A stretch of DNA of 64,000 nucleotides from Thiotrichaceae bacterium (lineage in GTDB: Bacteria > Pseudomonadota > Gammaproteobacteria > Beggiatoales > Beggiatoaceae): positions 1 through 64,000 of the forward strand of contig JAABRD010000007.1 of the NCBI GenBank assembly GCA_011391085.1, in the 5' to 3' direction. The translations under genes and the position numbers were made by a program. Positions within the stretch are counted from its first letter, which is position 1. Every line of letters starts with the position of its first letter. A model generated the notes under the pieces. That model was not told the DNA's origin. It saw nothing but the letters and a program-made list of their open reading frames with translations, and did not search any database. Of this stretch, positions 24,553-33,994 are shown piece after piece.

Positions 24553-26250
24553 ATGAACCAATTAATCCTTGGAGACAATTTAGACATTTTGAAGAGTCTG
24601 GAATCTAACAGCATCGACTTGATTTATCTTGACCCCCCCTTCTTCTCCAATCGCAATTATGAAGTCATTTGGGGAGACGCCGGCGAGATTCGGAGTTTTC
24701 AAGATCGCTGGTCGGGTGGCATTGACCACTATCTTGCATGGTTAAAAGAACGGGTGGTGGAAATGCACCGACTGTTGAAACCGACAGGGTCGCTGTTTCT
24801 GCATTGTGATTGGCACGCTGATGCTTATATTCGAGTGTTAGTGTTGGACAAAGTGTTTGGGGAACAAAATTTTAGGGGAGACATTGTTTGGCAACGAGTT
24901 AATGCACATGGTGATGCCAAGAAAAAATTGGCCGTTCTCACTGACACCATCTGGTATTTTTCCAAAACAGAGAAGTTCCTCTATAACCCAATTTACACTG
25001 AACATTCAGAAAACTATAAAACCAGTTTTTACAAACACAATGATAATGATGGTAGAGGTGCGTATGGATTAAATGATATGTCAAGTCCTAACCCAAGACC
25101 CAATATGATGTATGAATGGTTGGGGTTTCCCTGTCCTGCTAAAGGTTGGCGTTATCAAAAGGAAACAATGCAAAAATTGCATGACGAGGGTAAGATTTAC
25201 TACCCTAAAAATAAAAAAGGGATGCCTGATTATTCAAAGAGACCCAGACTGAAGCGTTATTTGGATGAACAAAAGGGAACCTTATTGGGTAATATTTGGA
25301 CCGATATTCAAAATGTTCAATCCCATGCCAAAGAACGCATCGGCTACCCCACCCAAAAGCCCGAAGCCTTACTGGAACGTATTATCAACATAGCCAGCAA
25401 CGAAGGCGACACCGTGTTAGACCCGTTCGTCGGAGGAGGTACAACCGTGGCCGTCGCAGATCGGTTAAAACGTCAATGGCTAGGCATTGACCAATCGGTG
25501 CAAGCGATAAAAGTTTCGGAAATGCGGTTGCAGAAACAACAAGACTTGTTCTCCCAACCCTTTTTGGTTAAACTGCATAAATACGATTATGACACCTTAC
25601 GTTATTCCAACGCTTTCGAGTTTGAAACCTGGATCATTCAACAATCCGGCGGAGTGGCGAATACCAAACAACGTAGCGATTTAGGCTTAGATGGCCGAAC
25701 CCAAGACGGTTTACCGATACAAGTCAAACGGTCTGACAACGTTGGACGTAACGTCGTGGATAACTTTAAATCGGCCTGTGAACGGTTTGATAAAAATTTA
25801 TTTGCCCAGAACAAAGCCAATGCTACCCCTGTCGGCGTATTAATTGCGTTTAGCTTTGGTAAAGGCGCGATTCAAGAAGTGGCCCGCTTGAAAAATGAAG
25901 AAAACACCCTCATTCAATTACTCCGCGTTGACGACATCGTCCCCATTGCCAAGAAACCCAAGTTAAGCGTCGACCTGAACGATTTAGGATTGGATAGTAA
26001 AGGCTGGCATGACATTGAATTTGTTGCAGATGGCGAATCCGACGTCGGAATTGAATTTTATGCGTGGGATTTCCATTTCAATCAACCAGCAGGATTTAAA
26101 GCCGACGTGATGATTGATAAAATTGGCAAACAAACGGAGAAATTCAAACCGGGGAGTCATATCATTGCGGTCAAAGTGGTGGACAATGAAGGTCTGGAAA
26201 GTTTGGAAGTGCTGGAACTCAAGATTAACGGAAAGGTTCATGCTTCTTAA
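24553..26250 (+). CDS. DNA methyltransferase fused to a nuclease-like domain, copy 2
   Basis: Identical to the preceding gene except Ser to Asn in the WDFHFxQPAG loop of the C-terminal beta domain and Thr to Ala at the penultimate residue. All catalytic motifs (DPPF, DPFVGGGTT, and the D...QVK nuclease-like motif) are intact, and the ribosome site is the same, so both copies should be expressed. The near identity means a very recent duplication or continuing gene conversion; dosage of the methylase could be adjusted by copy number. An assembly artefact is also possible. Confidence 0.88.
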   Translation: MNQLILGDNLDILKSLESNSIDLIYLDPPFFSNRNYEVIWGDAGEIRSFQDRWSGGIDHYLAWLKERVVEMHRLLKPTGSLFLHCDWHADAYIRVLVLDKVFGEQNFRGDIVWQRVNAHGDAKKKLAVLTDTIWYFSKTEKFLYNPIYTEHSENYKTSFYKHNDNDGRGAYGLNDMSSPNPRPNMMYEWLGFPCPAKGWRYQKETMQKLHDEGKIYYPKNKKGMPDYSKRPRLKRYLDEQKGTLLGNIWTDIQNVQSHAKERIGYPTQKPEALLERIINIASNEGDTVLDPFVGGGTTVAVADRLKRQWLGIDQSVQAIKVSEMRLQKQQDLFSQPFLVKLHKYDYDTLRYSNAFEFETWIIQQSGGVANTKQRSDLGLDGRTQDGLPIQVKRSDNVGRNVVDNFKSACERFDKNLFAQNKANATPVGVLIAFSFGKGAIQEVARLKNEENTLIQLLRVDDIVPIAKKPKLSVDLNDLGLDSKGWHDIEFVADGESDVGIEFYAWDFHFNQPAGFKADVMIDKIGKQTEKFKPGSHIIAVKVVDNEGLESLEVLELKINGKVHAS

Positions 26251-26368
26251 ACGAAATGCCGGGTAATCTATGTAGGGTCGGTGACGGATTTATCATTGCC
26301 CACCAGATTCAAATTTTAGAGAAAGAAGTTAGGTGGGTAAAAAAACACTTGCCCACCCTACGACTATA

Positions 26369-26479
26369 TATAGTAATATTCATTCATTTTTGTCCCCTCC
26401 CGCCCCGCACGCAGGGGGGGTCACTCCCCCCGTGTACGGGGGGGCTGGGGGGGTACAAGAATAAATGAATATCACTATA
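26369..26479. mobile_element. IS630-type MITE (TATAGTAATATTC ends), copy 1
   Basis: Arms TATAGTAATATTCATTCATT and ...AATGAATATCACTATA enclose GC-rich inner arms (CCCCCC...GGGGGG around CCCCGTGTACGGGG). Ends start and finish with TA, suggesting TA target duplication. Four full relatives lie at 48625, 54727, 56247 and 59757. Confidence 0.75.
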
Positions 26480-26529
26480 CTTCCATAACATGCTATCATT
26501 TTTCATTTCTAACTCACATTAGGTCATTC

Positions 26530-27783
26530 ATGTATTCCAAACAACTTAACATCGCAGACTTTGATGCCGAATTATGGCAAGCTATCCAAAACGAACAGAA
26601 GCGGCAAGAAGAACATTTAGAACTGATTGCTTCGGAAAATTATACCAGTCCACGAGTCTTGCAAGCGCAAGGGTCTTTGCTAACCAATAAGTATGCGGAA
26701 GGCTATCCAGGTAAACGTTATTACGGGGGTTGCGAATTTGTCGACATCGCCGAACAATTGGCGATAGACCGGGCCAAACAGTTATTCGGTGCCGCCTACG
26801 CCAATGTCCAACCGCATTCTGGTTCCCAAGCCAATGCCGCTGTCTATTTGGCATTGGTAGAACCACAACAGACTATTTTAGGAATGAGTTTGGCCCACGG
26901 TGGCCACCTCACCCATGGCGCCAAAGTCAATTTTTCCGGCAAATTGTTTAACGCCGTTCAATATGGCTTGAATCCCCAAACTGGCGAAATCGATTATGAC
27001 CAAGTCGAAACGTTAGCCCAACAACACCGTCCCAAAATGATTGTAGCAGGCTTCAGTGCCTATTCCAGAGTCGTCGATTGGCAACGAATGCGTAACATTG
27101 CAGACCAAGTGGGGGCTTATTTCGTCGTCGATATGGCCCACGTTGCCGGGTTAGTCGCCGCCGGTTACTACCCCAATCCAGTCCACATTGCCGATGTGAC
27201 CACCACCACGACCCATAAAACCTTACGCGGTCCCCGCGGTGGTTTGATTCTCGCCAAAGCCAATCCAGAGATTGAGAAAAAACTCAGTTCCCTCGTCTTC
27301 CCTGGGACGCAAGGAGGACCGTTGATGCACGTCATCGCGGCCAAAGCCGTGGCCTTGAAAGAAGCGTTGCAACCGGAGTTCAAAGCGTATCAGAAGCAAG
27401 TCTTGGAAAATGCCAGGGCAATGGCAACAGTGATGATGGAACGCGGTTATAAAATCGTTTCTGGTGGCACTGACAATCATCTCTTCTTGGTGGATTTAAT
27501 TGATAAAAATATCACCGGTAAAGACGCCGATGCCGCGCTAGGACAAGCCAATATCACAGTGAACAAGAATGCCGTACCCAATGATCCGCGGTCTCCCTTT
27601 GTCACCAGCGGCTTGCGCATTGGTACCCCTGCTATTACCACTCGCGGGTTGGGAACAGCAGAAGCGCGGCAAGTCGCCCATTGGATTTGCGATGTTCTGG
27701 ACGATATAAGCAATGTCGACAGACAAGCCCAAGTGAGAAAACAAGTGTTAGACTTATGTGCGCGTTTTCCTGTCTATGGTTAA
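26530..27783 (+). CDS. glyA: Serine hydroxymethyltransferase
   Basis: A 417-aa PLP enzyme that converts serine and tetrahydrofolate to glycine and methylene-THF. The PLP Lys is in [54 protein letters not shown] and [13 protein letters not shown] are invariant. Length equals E. coli GlyA (417 aa). ribD starts within its last codons. nrdR, often between these two genes, is absent. Confidence 0.98.
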   Translation: MYSKQLNIADFDAELWQAIQNEQKRQEEHLELIASENYTSPRVLQAQGSLLTNKYAEGYPGKRYYGGCEFVDIAEQLAIDRAKQLFGAAYANVQPHSGSQANAAVYLALVEPQQTILGMSLAHGGHLTHGAKVNFSGKLFNAVQYGLNPQTGEIDYDQVETLAQQHRPKMIVAGFSAYSRVVDWQRMRNIADQVGAYFVVDMAHVAGLVAAGYYPNPVHIADVTTTTTHKTLRGPRGGLILAKANPEIEKKLSSLVFPGTQGGPLMHVIAAKAVALKEALQPEFKAYQKQVLENARAMATVMMERGYKIVSGGTDNHLFLVDLIDKNITGKDADAALGQANITVNKNAVPNDPRSPFVTSGLRIGTPAITTRGLGTAEARQVAHWICDVLDDISNVDRQAQVRKQVLDLCARFPVYG

Positions 27784-28936
27784 CTTGACTTATTCGAATC
27801 ACCAGGCGGACCAATATTACATGGCCCGGGCCTTACGACTAGCCGAACGTGGCTTGTGGACGACCCATCCCAATCCGCGGGTCGGCTGTGTTATTGTTCG
27901 AGAAGGAGAAATCGTGGGAGAGGGCTGGCATGAAGTAGCAGGAGAACCTCATGCAGAAATTCATGCGTTGCGCAAAGCCAAAGACAAAGCTGCCGGGGCC
28001 ACTTGTTATGTCACCTTGGAACCCTGTTGTTATCACGGGCGCACTCCTCCCTGCACCGACGCCTTAGTTAAAGCGGGCATCACTCGCGTCGTCATTGCCG
28101 TGATGGATCCCAATCCCCTGGTGTCTGGAAAAGGTGTCGAACAATTGTTGAAAGCGGGTATGATTGTGGATACAAGCGTCTTGGGAAGCGAAGCGGAACA
28201 GTTGAACCTGGGATTTTTCACTCGAATGCGATATGGGCGTCCCTACGTTCGTTGCAAAATGGGGATGAGTTTAGATGGACGCACCGCGATGGCATCTGGA
28301 GAGAGTCGGTGGATTACTTCCAAAGAAGCCCGTAGCGATGTCCAAGCCCTCCGTGCCCGCAGTTCTGCCATAATGACAGGGGCTGGCACCGTATTGGCAG
28401 ACGACCCATTACTGACCGTGCGGGAGGAGGAATTGCCGACTCATTTACCCAAACCTGCGACGACACTTAAACAACCGTTGCGAGTGGTCGTCGACGCCCA
28501 TTTAAGTATTCCACTGAATGCGCGTCTCCTCAGTCAACCGGGGCAAACGGTGATCTTCACAGCTTCCCATACTGAGACGATTACCGAGTTACTCAAAAAG
28601 ACGGGGGCACATGTTATCTATATGCCCAATCGGGACGGTCAAATTGACTTGCGTACCATGTGTGACAAGTTAGCCAAAGACTATGAAGTGAACGAATTGT
28701 TCATGGAAACTGGTGCGACTTTAGCGGGGGCAATGTTACGAGTCGGTTTGATTGACGAATTGGTGATTTACCTCGCCCCCATACTCATGGGTAACAAAGC
28801 CCGTCCATTATTCTACTTACCGGACTTGCAAATGTTAAGTCAAAAGATACCGTTAGAGATTGTCGACATTCGTGCCATTGGAACGGATTGGAAAATCACA
28901 GTTCACCCGAAAATGACTCCAGCAATGTTAGGATAG
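27776..28936 (+). CDS. ribD: Bifunctional riboflavin biosynthesis deaminase/reductase RibD
   Basis: A 386-aa two-domain enzyme of riboflavin synthesis. The N-terminal deaminase has the zinc motif HAEIHAL and [12 protein letters not shown]. The C-terminal reductase begins near [23 protein letters not shown] and includes [22 protein letters not shown] and [17 protein letters not shown] chose the ATG at 27776 ([20 protein letters not shown]), which overlaps glyA by 8 bases; an in-frame ATG at 27758 lies deeper in glyA. Translation is probably coupled to glyA. Confidence 0.96.
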   Translation: MVNLTYSNHQADQYYMARALRLAERGLWTTHPNPRVGCVIVREGEIVGEGWHEVAGEPHAEIHALRKAKDKAAGATCYVTLEPCCYHGRTPPCTDALVKAGITRVVIAVMDPNPLVSGKGVEQLLKAGMIVDTSVLGSEAEQLNLGFFTRMRYGRPYVRCKMGMSLDGRTAMASGESRWITSKEARSDVQALRARSSAIMTGAGTVLADDPLLTVREEELPTHLPKPATTLKQPLRVVVDAHLSIPLNARLLSQPGQTVIFTASHTETITELLKKTGAHVIYMPNRDGQIDLRTMCDKLAKDYEVNELFMETGATLAGAMLRVGLIDELVIYLAPILMGNKARPLFYLPDLQMLSQKIPLEIVDIRAIGTDWKITVHPKMTPAMLG

Positions 28937-28956
28937 CGGATAGTAACGCAATGAGT

Positions 28957-29280
28957 AGGGTGCGTCCTACGCACCGAGTAGATGTGATGCGGTTCCTGAA
29001 AAGGTGCGTAGGACGCTATATAACGTGCCCCAACTTACGGCTAAAGCCTCAATGCCATTAAGTTAAGGGAAAAAGCCCCTCGAAACTAAAATACAGGTGG
29101 ACTAGAGGCTTTAGCCGGTGGGTGCAGAACATAATTGAAATCGCAGTGCCCCACCTCCCGGCTAAAGCCTCTAGTCCACCGCTATTTTAATTCTTTGGCT
29201 ATTTTAATTCCTTAACTGAATGGCATTGCGGCTAAAGCCTCCACTCCACCGGCATCTTAATTCCTTAACTTAATAGCATT
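28957..29280. repeat. Repeat-filled spacer after ribD
   Basis: Holds a GGTGCGTCCTACGCACC palindrome with a second arm at 29002-29016. A 'GGCTAAAGCCTC' arm lies at 29038-29060. A full GGACTAGAGGCTTTAGCCGG palindrome (29093-29180) is almost identical to 16939-17028, and further arms with GCAATGCCATTAAGTTAAGG-type spacers run to 29280. No gene. Confidence 0.75.
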
Positions 29281-29336
29281 GTTCAATCAACCCTAGCCCC
29301 CAAAGTGAGAAAATGAAAGGGGCAAAACCACATTCC

Positions 29337-29440
29337 TAGTCTGAATCAGAATGGCCCGAATGTGAGAATTTTCAGAATGAGAATGCAACAGACCATCCTG
29401 AAAATTCTAAAATTCTGCAAATTCTGATTCTGACAACTTC
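29337..29440. repeat. Inverted repeat of 'CTGAATCAGAAT / ATTCTGATTCTG' type
   Basis: CTGAATCAGAATGG...GAGAATTTTCAGAATG is mirrored by CCTGAAAATTCTAAAATTCTG...ATTCTGATTCTG. AT-rich, about 100 bp, ending just before the LRR fragment. The interior of the 5136 and 52683 MITEs (TCTGAACTATGATTAGAATG) looks related. Confidence 0.65.
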
Positions 29441-29452
29441 ATTTAAAATACT

Positions 29453-29659
29453 ATGATGACTAAACAAGAGTTACTTAAAAAAATTCAACGGGCGGTACGA
29501 GAAAACGCAATGTACTTAAACCTTAGCGGCCAAAAATTAACTGAATTGCCACCTGAACTTGGGCACCTGACGCAATTGCAATGGCTAGACCTCAGTCTCA
29601 ATCAGCAGCTATTTGGCAAATCGTTTAAACTAACCCCAGAAGAGAAACTGGCAGGTTAA
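29453..29659 (+). pseudogene. N-terminal fragment of a leucine-rich-repeat protein
   Basis: A 68-aa frame that begins like bacterial LRR/Roco proteins: KQELLKKIQRAVRENAMYLNLSGQKLTELPPELGHLTQLQWLDLSLN, a short helix then one and a half LRR units. It stops after EEKLAG, where the AAACCTGACAGATC palindrome (29658-29690) begins, and its TAA stop is part of that repeat. Full-length relatives have many more LRRs and often a GTPase domain; none is found downstream. It is most likely a truncated remnant. Confidence 0.6.
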
Positions 29660-29690
29660 ACCTGACAGATCTAACAGACCTGTCAGGTTT
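29658..29690. repeat. Hairpin AAACCTGACAGATC / GACCTGTCAGGTTT
   Basis: Second copy of the hairpin at 3742-3774, with one mismatch in the left arm. It supplies the stop codon of the LRR fragment. Confidence 0.75.
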
Positions 29691-29833
29691 GAAACTGAAC
29701 ATGAGAAAGACCCAAAAAAATTACTGAGTCAATTACCCATACAAATAGGTAATCGTCACTTCTGGATTTTTCTCATTTCGCCCTTAAATATCGCCAACCT
29801 GGGTCATCTCTCAAAACTGGGTGACAAAATAGT

Positions 29834-29932
29834 GGTAGTGATGCAATCTGGGTGATAATGGCCGCCCTCCTCCCCTCTCCCTCTGGGGGCCGGGGGTGAG
29901 GGAAAGTTTATCACCCAGATTGCATCACTACC
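29834..29932. mobile_element. MITE, REP-like interior, near-perfect 8-bp TSD
   Basis: Ends GGTAGTGATGCAATCTGGG and its complement. The interior is a shortened CCCTCCC...GGGTGAGGG palindrome. Flanks AAAATAGT (29826-29833) and AAAAGAGT (29933-29940) match at 7 of 8 positions. Confidence 0.8.
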
Positions 29933-30046
29933 AAAAGAGTTAAGGAGAAAATGGATATGACCTTTGACATGCCTCTTGAAACGCCCAGACCGTAACTGTA
30001 TAATAGATAGGATAGTTCCCCACACCTAAAATGACCAATGGTTATG

Positions 30047-30084
30047 GGTTTTGGAGTACGGAATTAATTCCGTACTCCAAAACC
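30047..30084. repeat. Perfect 38-bp palindrome 50 bp before the NRPS
   Basis: GGTTTTGGAGTACGGAATT and its exact complement abut with no loop. It lies about 50 bases upstream of the first NRPS gene. It could be an operator, a terminator for leftward or rightward transcripts, or another repeat. No clear promoter boxes were found. Confidence 0.7.
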
Positions 30085-30133
30085 GCTATACCATTACTTG
30101 TACAACACTACCTAAAAGCATTTAGTAACATTT

Positions 30134-33100
30134 GTGAACAACCCCATGTTCCAATTTAATCTATCAACGATGAATAACACCTCACAAGAAAGTCAAATTC
30201 TAACCCAATCAACCCCTGATTTCGCTATCTTTCAGGAACAATTGACTACCTTCACGGCGCCTGAAGTGCCTTATTTTAATCGTCTCCCAAAATCTCCGCA
30301 GCGACCTGTCGAAGTCCGCCCAGTGGCAGTCCCCGACGTCATGGCAGAAATTGACCCGTCAAGTACCCCTGTTTGGGATTGGCAAATCGTCCTGTTCACC
30401 GCGTTTGCCGTCTATTTAGCCCGTCTCTGCCAAACCAATCAACTGGACCTGGGTTTTAAACCACTACAATCGAAGTCCATCGAAGACGGTTCTGCCATCC
30501 ACATCCCCCTACGTCTGACTCTCGATTTGGAGGCTAATTTTGACCAAAATTATAAAGCGGTGGAACAGCAATTGGAGGCAACGATGCACCACTTCCAAGA
30601 TTGGTGTGCCCAATTCCCCGCTCTGTCCACCCCGCCGACTTATTCCGTCGTCATTGCCCAAGTCGAACACCCTCAGGATTATCAACCTCTATCAGAAGTC
30701 GGTCTCACCCTGCTGATCGCTTCCACAGGAGAGGTTCTATGGTTATATAATCTTGCGCAACTGAGTGACCCTCAAGGTCTCCAAATGCTTAAACAGTTCA
30801 TTACCTTGCAAGAGAGTCTGGCCACGCAATGGAACGCACCCATTTGGCAGTTACCCTTATTGAACGCCACCGAACGGCATCAACTCTTGATAGAATGGAA
30901 CAACACGGCCACCCCTTATCCAGCCGATAAGTGCATTCATCAACTGTTTGAAGAACAAGTGGAACGCACCCCGGACCAGGTTGCCGTGGTCTTTGAAGAG
31001 AAGCAGTTGACTTATCAAGAATTGAATCAACGGGCTAATCAACTGGCGCATTATCTGATCACGTTGGGAGTGCAAGCCGATAGTCTAGTGGGTATTTGTG
31101 TCGAACGTTCTATGGAGATGGTGATTGGCTTGTTGGGTATTCTCAAAGCTGGTGGCGCCTACGTTCCCCTAGAACCAGCTTATCCCAAAGAAAGATTGAC
31201 ATTCATGTTAACAGATGCCCAGGTGTCCGTGTTACTGACTCAAACCGCCTTACAAGCGAAACTACCTGCTACTACGGCACAAATCGTTTGTTTGGATGCT
31301 GGGCTGCGTTCCCCGTGGGTTACTTTCAACCAGCAAAACCCATCGGTACTTGTGCAACCTCACAATCTAGCTTATGTGATTTACACTTCCGGTTCTACGG
31401 GGCATCCCAAAGGCGCTTTGATAGTTCATCAAGGAGTGGTTCGTCTCGTACGCCACACCAATTATATCAACATCGATGAACAGGAAGTCTTTCTCCAATT
31501 GGCACCTCTCGCCTTTGACGCCTCCACCCTGGAAGTGTGGGCGCCTTTGTTGAATGGCGGTCATTTGGCCGTCATGTCCCCCGGCCCCGCTTCTCTAAGC
31601 GACATCGGTCAAGCCATTCATCACTATGGAGTCACCACGTTATGGTTAACGGCCAGCTTGTTTCACTTGATGGTTGAGGAACGATTAACCGATTTACAAC
31701 CGTTACATCAACTCCTAGCGGGAGGCGATGTGTTAGCGGTGCCACAGGTGAATAAAGCAGTGGCAGCTTTGACTCAAGGGCGACTGATTAATGGATATGG
31801 ACCTACCGAAAATACCACCTTCACTTGTTGTTACACAATCCCCAAACACACCGTCATAACTGGCAGTGTGCCCATTGGAAAACCCATAGCCAATACGCAA
31901 GTCTATATTTTAGATTCCTGGATGCAACCGGTACCAGTCGGAGTCGTAGGCGAACTCTACATTGGCGGTGCCGGTTTAGCACGAGAATATTTGAATCAAC
32001 CCGAATTGACGGCCGCTAAATTTGTTCCCAATCCGTATGGAGAAGGACGATTGTATAAAACTGGCGATAGAGTCCAGTGGTTACCAGAAGGCAATATCGA
32101 ATTTCTGGGACGCTTTGACCATCAAGTCAAATTAAGAGGCTTTCGAATTGAATTGGGCGAAATTGAAGCTACTCTGACCTCTCATTCAGCCGTGCGCGAA
32201 GCGGTGGCAATGCTTCGTGAAGACTCACTGGGGGAACCGTCTCTGACTGCCTACTTAGTTCCAACCAATGCCGATACTACCACCCAACATGAATATGTCG
32301 AACAATGGCAAAGTTTGTATGAAGAGACTTATAAAGAGGTCTCAGCCTCGGCAAAGGAGGATTTGAGTTTCAATATTCAAGGGTGGAATAGCAGTTACAC
32401 CGGGGGACCCATCCCTGCCGAAGAGATGGCCGAATGGGTGGAAAATACCGTAGCGGAATTACAAGCCCTATCGGCAACCAACATCTTAGAAATTGGTTGC
32501 GGCACAGGATTACTGTTAGCGCGGTTAGCCCCTCATTGTGACCAGTATTGGGGATTGGATTACTCTCACCAGGTCATCGCACAAGTGCAACGCTTGACCC
32601 AAACCATGGGACTTGAGAATGTCACATTACAACAACGGGTGGCCGATGATTTCACTGGGATTCCGACCCACACGTTTGACTTGGTCATCATTAATTCCGT
32701 CGTGCAATATTTCCCCAGTCTTGATTATTTACAACGGGTCATTGAAGGGGCGTTGCAAGCACTCAAACCAGGCGGAACTCTCTACTTGGGAGACATACGC
32801 AATTTCACCTTATTGGAAGCCTATCATGCCTCGGTGCAATTGTACCGTGCCACAGAAGACTTGACGCGGGCTGAATTGGTGGCACTAGTACAACAATATA
32901 TGAGGGATGAGGAGGAGTTACTGATTGCCCCCGCATTTTTTTATACGCTGCCGCACCGCTTCCCCCAAATCCAGGGAGTCGAGGTGCGCTTGAAACGGGG
33001 ACATTCTCAAAATGAATTGACACGCTTCCGTTATCAAGTGCTGTTGCATCTGAACGACACTCATGCCACTCCAGGAGTCCAAAGCGTAGCTTTGCCTGGC

Positions 33101-33994
33101 CAAGCCGATAGCTTTGACTGGCAACAAGAAGGCTGGCACCTCCCCAAACTTCGTTCCTACCTCTCCCAATCTACAGAATTGGGAAGCAAACCGTTACTTC
33201 TACACAACGTCCCCAATGCCCGTATTCAAAGGGAAATTCGAACCTTGGCGTGGTTAGCAGAATCTCATCCACAACAAGTCGTGGAGTGGCGTCAACAACT
33301 GGCCACCAGGTCTGGTGGGATTGACCCTGAAACGCTTTGGGCCTTGGGTGAAGAACTTTCTTATCAAGTCCATATCACTTGGTCTGAGGAGGCACCGGGG
33401 AGGATGACGGTGGTTTTTTACCGGGGTCCAGTTTTCCTAAACCTTGGAGGTTTAGGAAAGCTAACTGGGAGGCTGACCACGCCCCCCTATGCCAACAACC
33501 CGTTGATAGGTAAATGGCATCGTATCCTCGTTCCCCAACTGCGCGAGTATCTCCAGGCCAAACTCCCTGACTACATGATACCCGCAACTTGGGTCACGTT
33601 GGAAACACTACCCCTGTTACCCAACGGCAAAGTCAATCGGGCGGGTTTACCAACCCCGACCTTTTTCCACAGAACCACCAGGCAACCCATCGTACCCCCG
33701 CACACGGCAACCGAACAAGCCATTACCCAAATTTGGCGGGACCTGTTGGGACAGGTGCAGATAGGCATCCATGACAACTTTTATGAACTGGGTGGCCATT
33801 CTCTGTTAGCTACTCAAATCGTATCACGCCTGCGCTTGGCGTTACAAGTGGAAATACCTTTAAATCGATTTCTCAAACAACCCACGGTGGCGGCCCTAGC
33901 CCAATATGTGGATACTATAAAAGCGGCCCAAACGATGTTATCACAAAACGAAAATCAACCTGTTGATTCGAATGAGGAAGAAGAAATATGGTAA
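30134..33994 (+). CDS. NRPS loading module: partial C - A - N-methyltransferase - T
   Basis: A 1286-aa synthetase. Residues 1-240 resemble the C-terminal half of a condensation domain without HHxxxDG, so it is a starter module. The adenylation domain follows (A3 YTSGSTGHPKG about 417, A8 GRFDHQVKLRGFRIELGEIE about 659). An N-methyltransferase domain is inserted between A8 and A10 (SAM motif ILEIGCGTG about 784). A10 is LPNGKVNR and the carrier domain has GGHSL (phosphopantetheine Ser about 1222). My ten-residue code is DALWLGGTFK, close to the valine code DAFWIGGTFK. Product would be an N-methylated Val-type thioester. The GTG at 30134 or ATG at 30146 may start it. It overlaps the next gene by 7 bases. 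Two palindromic repeats lie in frame (33071-33099, 33433-33459). Confidence 0.93.
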   Translation: MNNPMFQFNLSTMNNTSQESQILTQSTPDFAIFQEQLTTFTAPEVPYFNRLPKSPQRPVEVRPVAVPDVMAEIDPSSTPVWDWQIVLFTAFAVYLARLCQTNQLDLGFKPLQSKSIEDGSAIHIPLRLTLDLEANFDQNYKAVEQQLEATMHHFQDWCAQFPALSTPPTYSVVIAQVEHPQDYQPLSEVGLTLLIASTGEVLWLYNLAQLSDPQGLQMLKQFITLQESLATQWNAPIWQLPLLNATERHQLLIEWNNTATPYPADKCIHQLFEEQVERTPDQVAVVFEEKQLTYQELNQRANQLAHYLITLGVQADSLVGICVERSMEMVIGLLGILKAGGAYVPLEPAYPKERLTFMLTDAQVSVLLTQTALQAKLPATTAQIVCLDAGLRSPWVTFNQQNPSVLVQPHNLAYVIYTSGSTGHPKGALIVHQGVVRLVRHTNYINIDEQEVFLQLAPLAFDASTLEVWAPLLNGGHLAVMSPGPASLSDIGQAIHHYGVTTLWLTASLFHLMVEERLTDLQPLHQLLAGGDVLAVPQVNKAVAALTQGRLINGYGPTENTTFTCCYTIPKHTVITGSVPIGKPIANTQVYILDSWMQPVPVGVVGELYIGGAGLAREYLNQPELTAAKFVPNPYGEGRLYKTGDRVQWLPEGNIEFLGRFDHQVKLRGFRIELGEIEATLTSHSAVREAVAMLREDSLGEPSLTAYLVPTNADTTTQHEYVEQWQSLYEETYKEVSASAKEDLSFNIQGWNSSYTGGPIPAEEMAEWVENTVAELQALSATNILEIGCGTGLLLARLAPHCDQYWGLDYSHQVIAQVQRLTQTMGLENVTLQQRVADDFTGIPTHTFDLVIINSVVQYFPSLDYLQRVIEGALQALKPGGTLYLGDIRNFTLLEAYHASVQLYRATEDLTRAELVALVQQYMRDEEELLIAPAFFYTLPHRFPQIQGVEVRLKRGHSQNELTRFRYQVLLHLNDTHATPGVQSVALPGQADSFDWQQEGWHLPKLRSYLSQSTELGSKPLLLHNVPNARIQREIRTLAWLAESHPQQVVEWRQQLATRSGGIDPETLWALGEELSYQVHITWSEEAPGRMTVVFYRGPVFLNLGGLGKLTGRLTTPPYANNPLIGKWHRILVPQLREYLQAKLPDYMIPATWVTLETLPLLPNGKVNRAGLPTPTFFHRTTRQPIVPPHTATEQAITQIWRDLLGQVQIGIHDNFYELGGHSLLATQIVSRLRLALQVEIPLNRFLKQPTVAALAQYVDTIKAAQTMLSQNENQPVDSNEEEEIW
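33071..33099 (+). repeat. In-frame 'GGAGTCCAAAGCG' repeat in NRPS
   Basis: CCAGGAGTCCAAAGCGTAGC...TTTGCCTGG encodes PGVQSVALPGQA between the methyltransferase and the end of the A domain. The same repeat is otherwise intergenic (9692, 15707, 20093, 54196, 57080). Confidence 0.75.
33433..33459 (+). repeat. In-frame 'TTTCCTAAACCT' palindrome in NRPS
   Basis: 12-bp arms and a 3-base loop, the family seen at 4141-4167. It encodes FLNLGGLGK in a loop where the second NRPS gene has unrelated sequence at the equivalent place. Confidence 0.75.

Larger units (their letters stand above)
22510..26271. repeat. Tandem duplication, 1881-bp unit x2
   Basis: Unit 22510-24390 and unit 24391-26271 each consist of a CTCGTTCCCACGCG palindrome, a spacer with a strong ribosome site and a complete methyltransferase-nuclease gene. 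Encoded proteins differ at two residues, both in the last 60. The ~22 bases after the stop differ at about four positions. Divergence therefore rises towards the 3' boundary. Confidence 0.95.

Noticed and set aside
26256-26468. 70-codon frame after the second methyltransferase
   Set aside because: Runs into the IS630-type MITE; Pro/Gly-rich translation of C/G runs.
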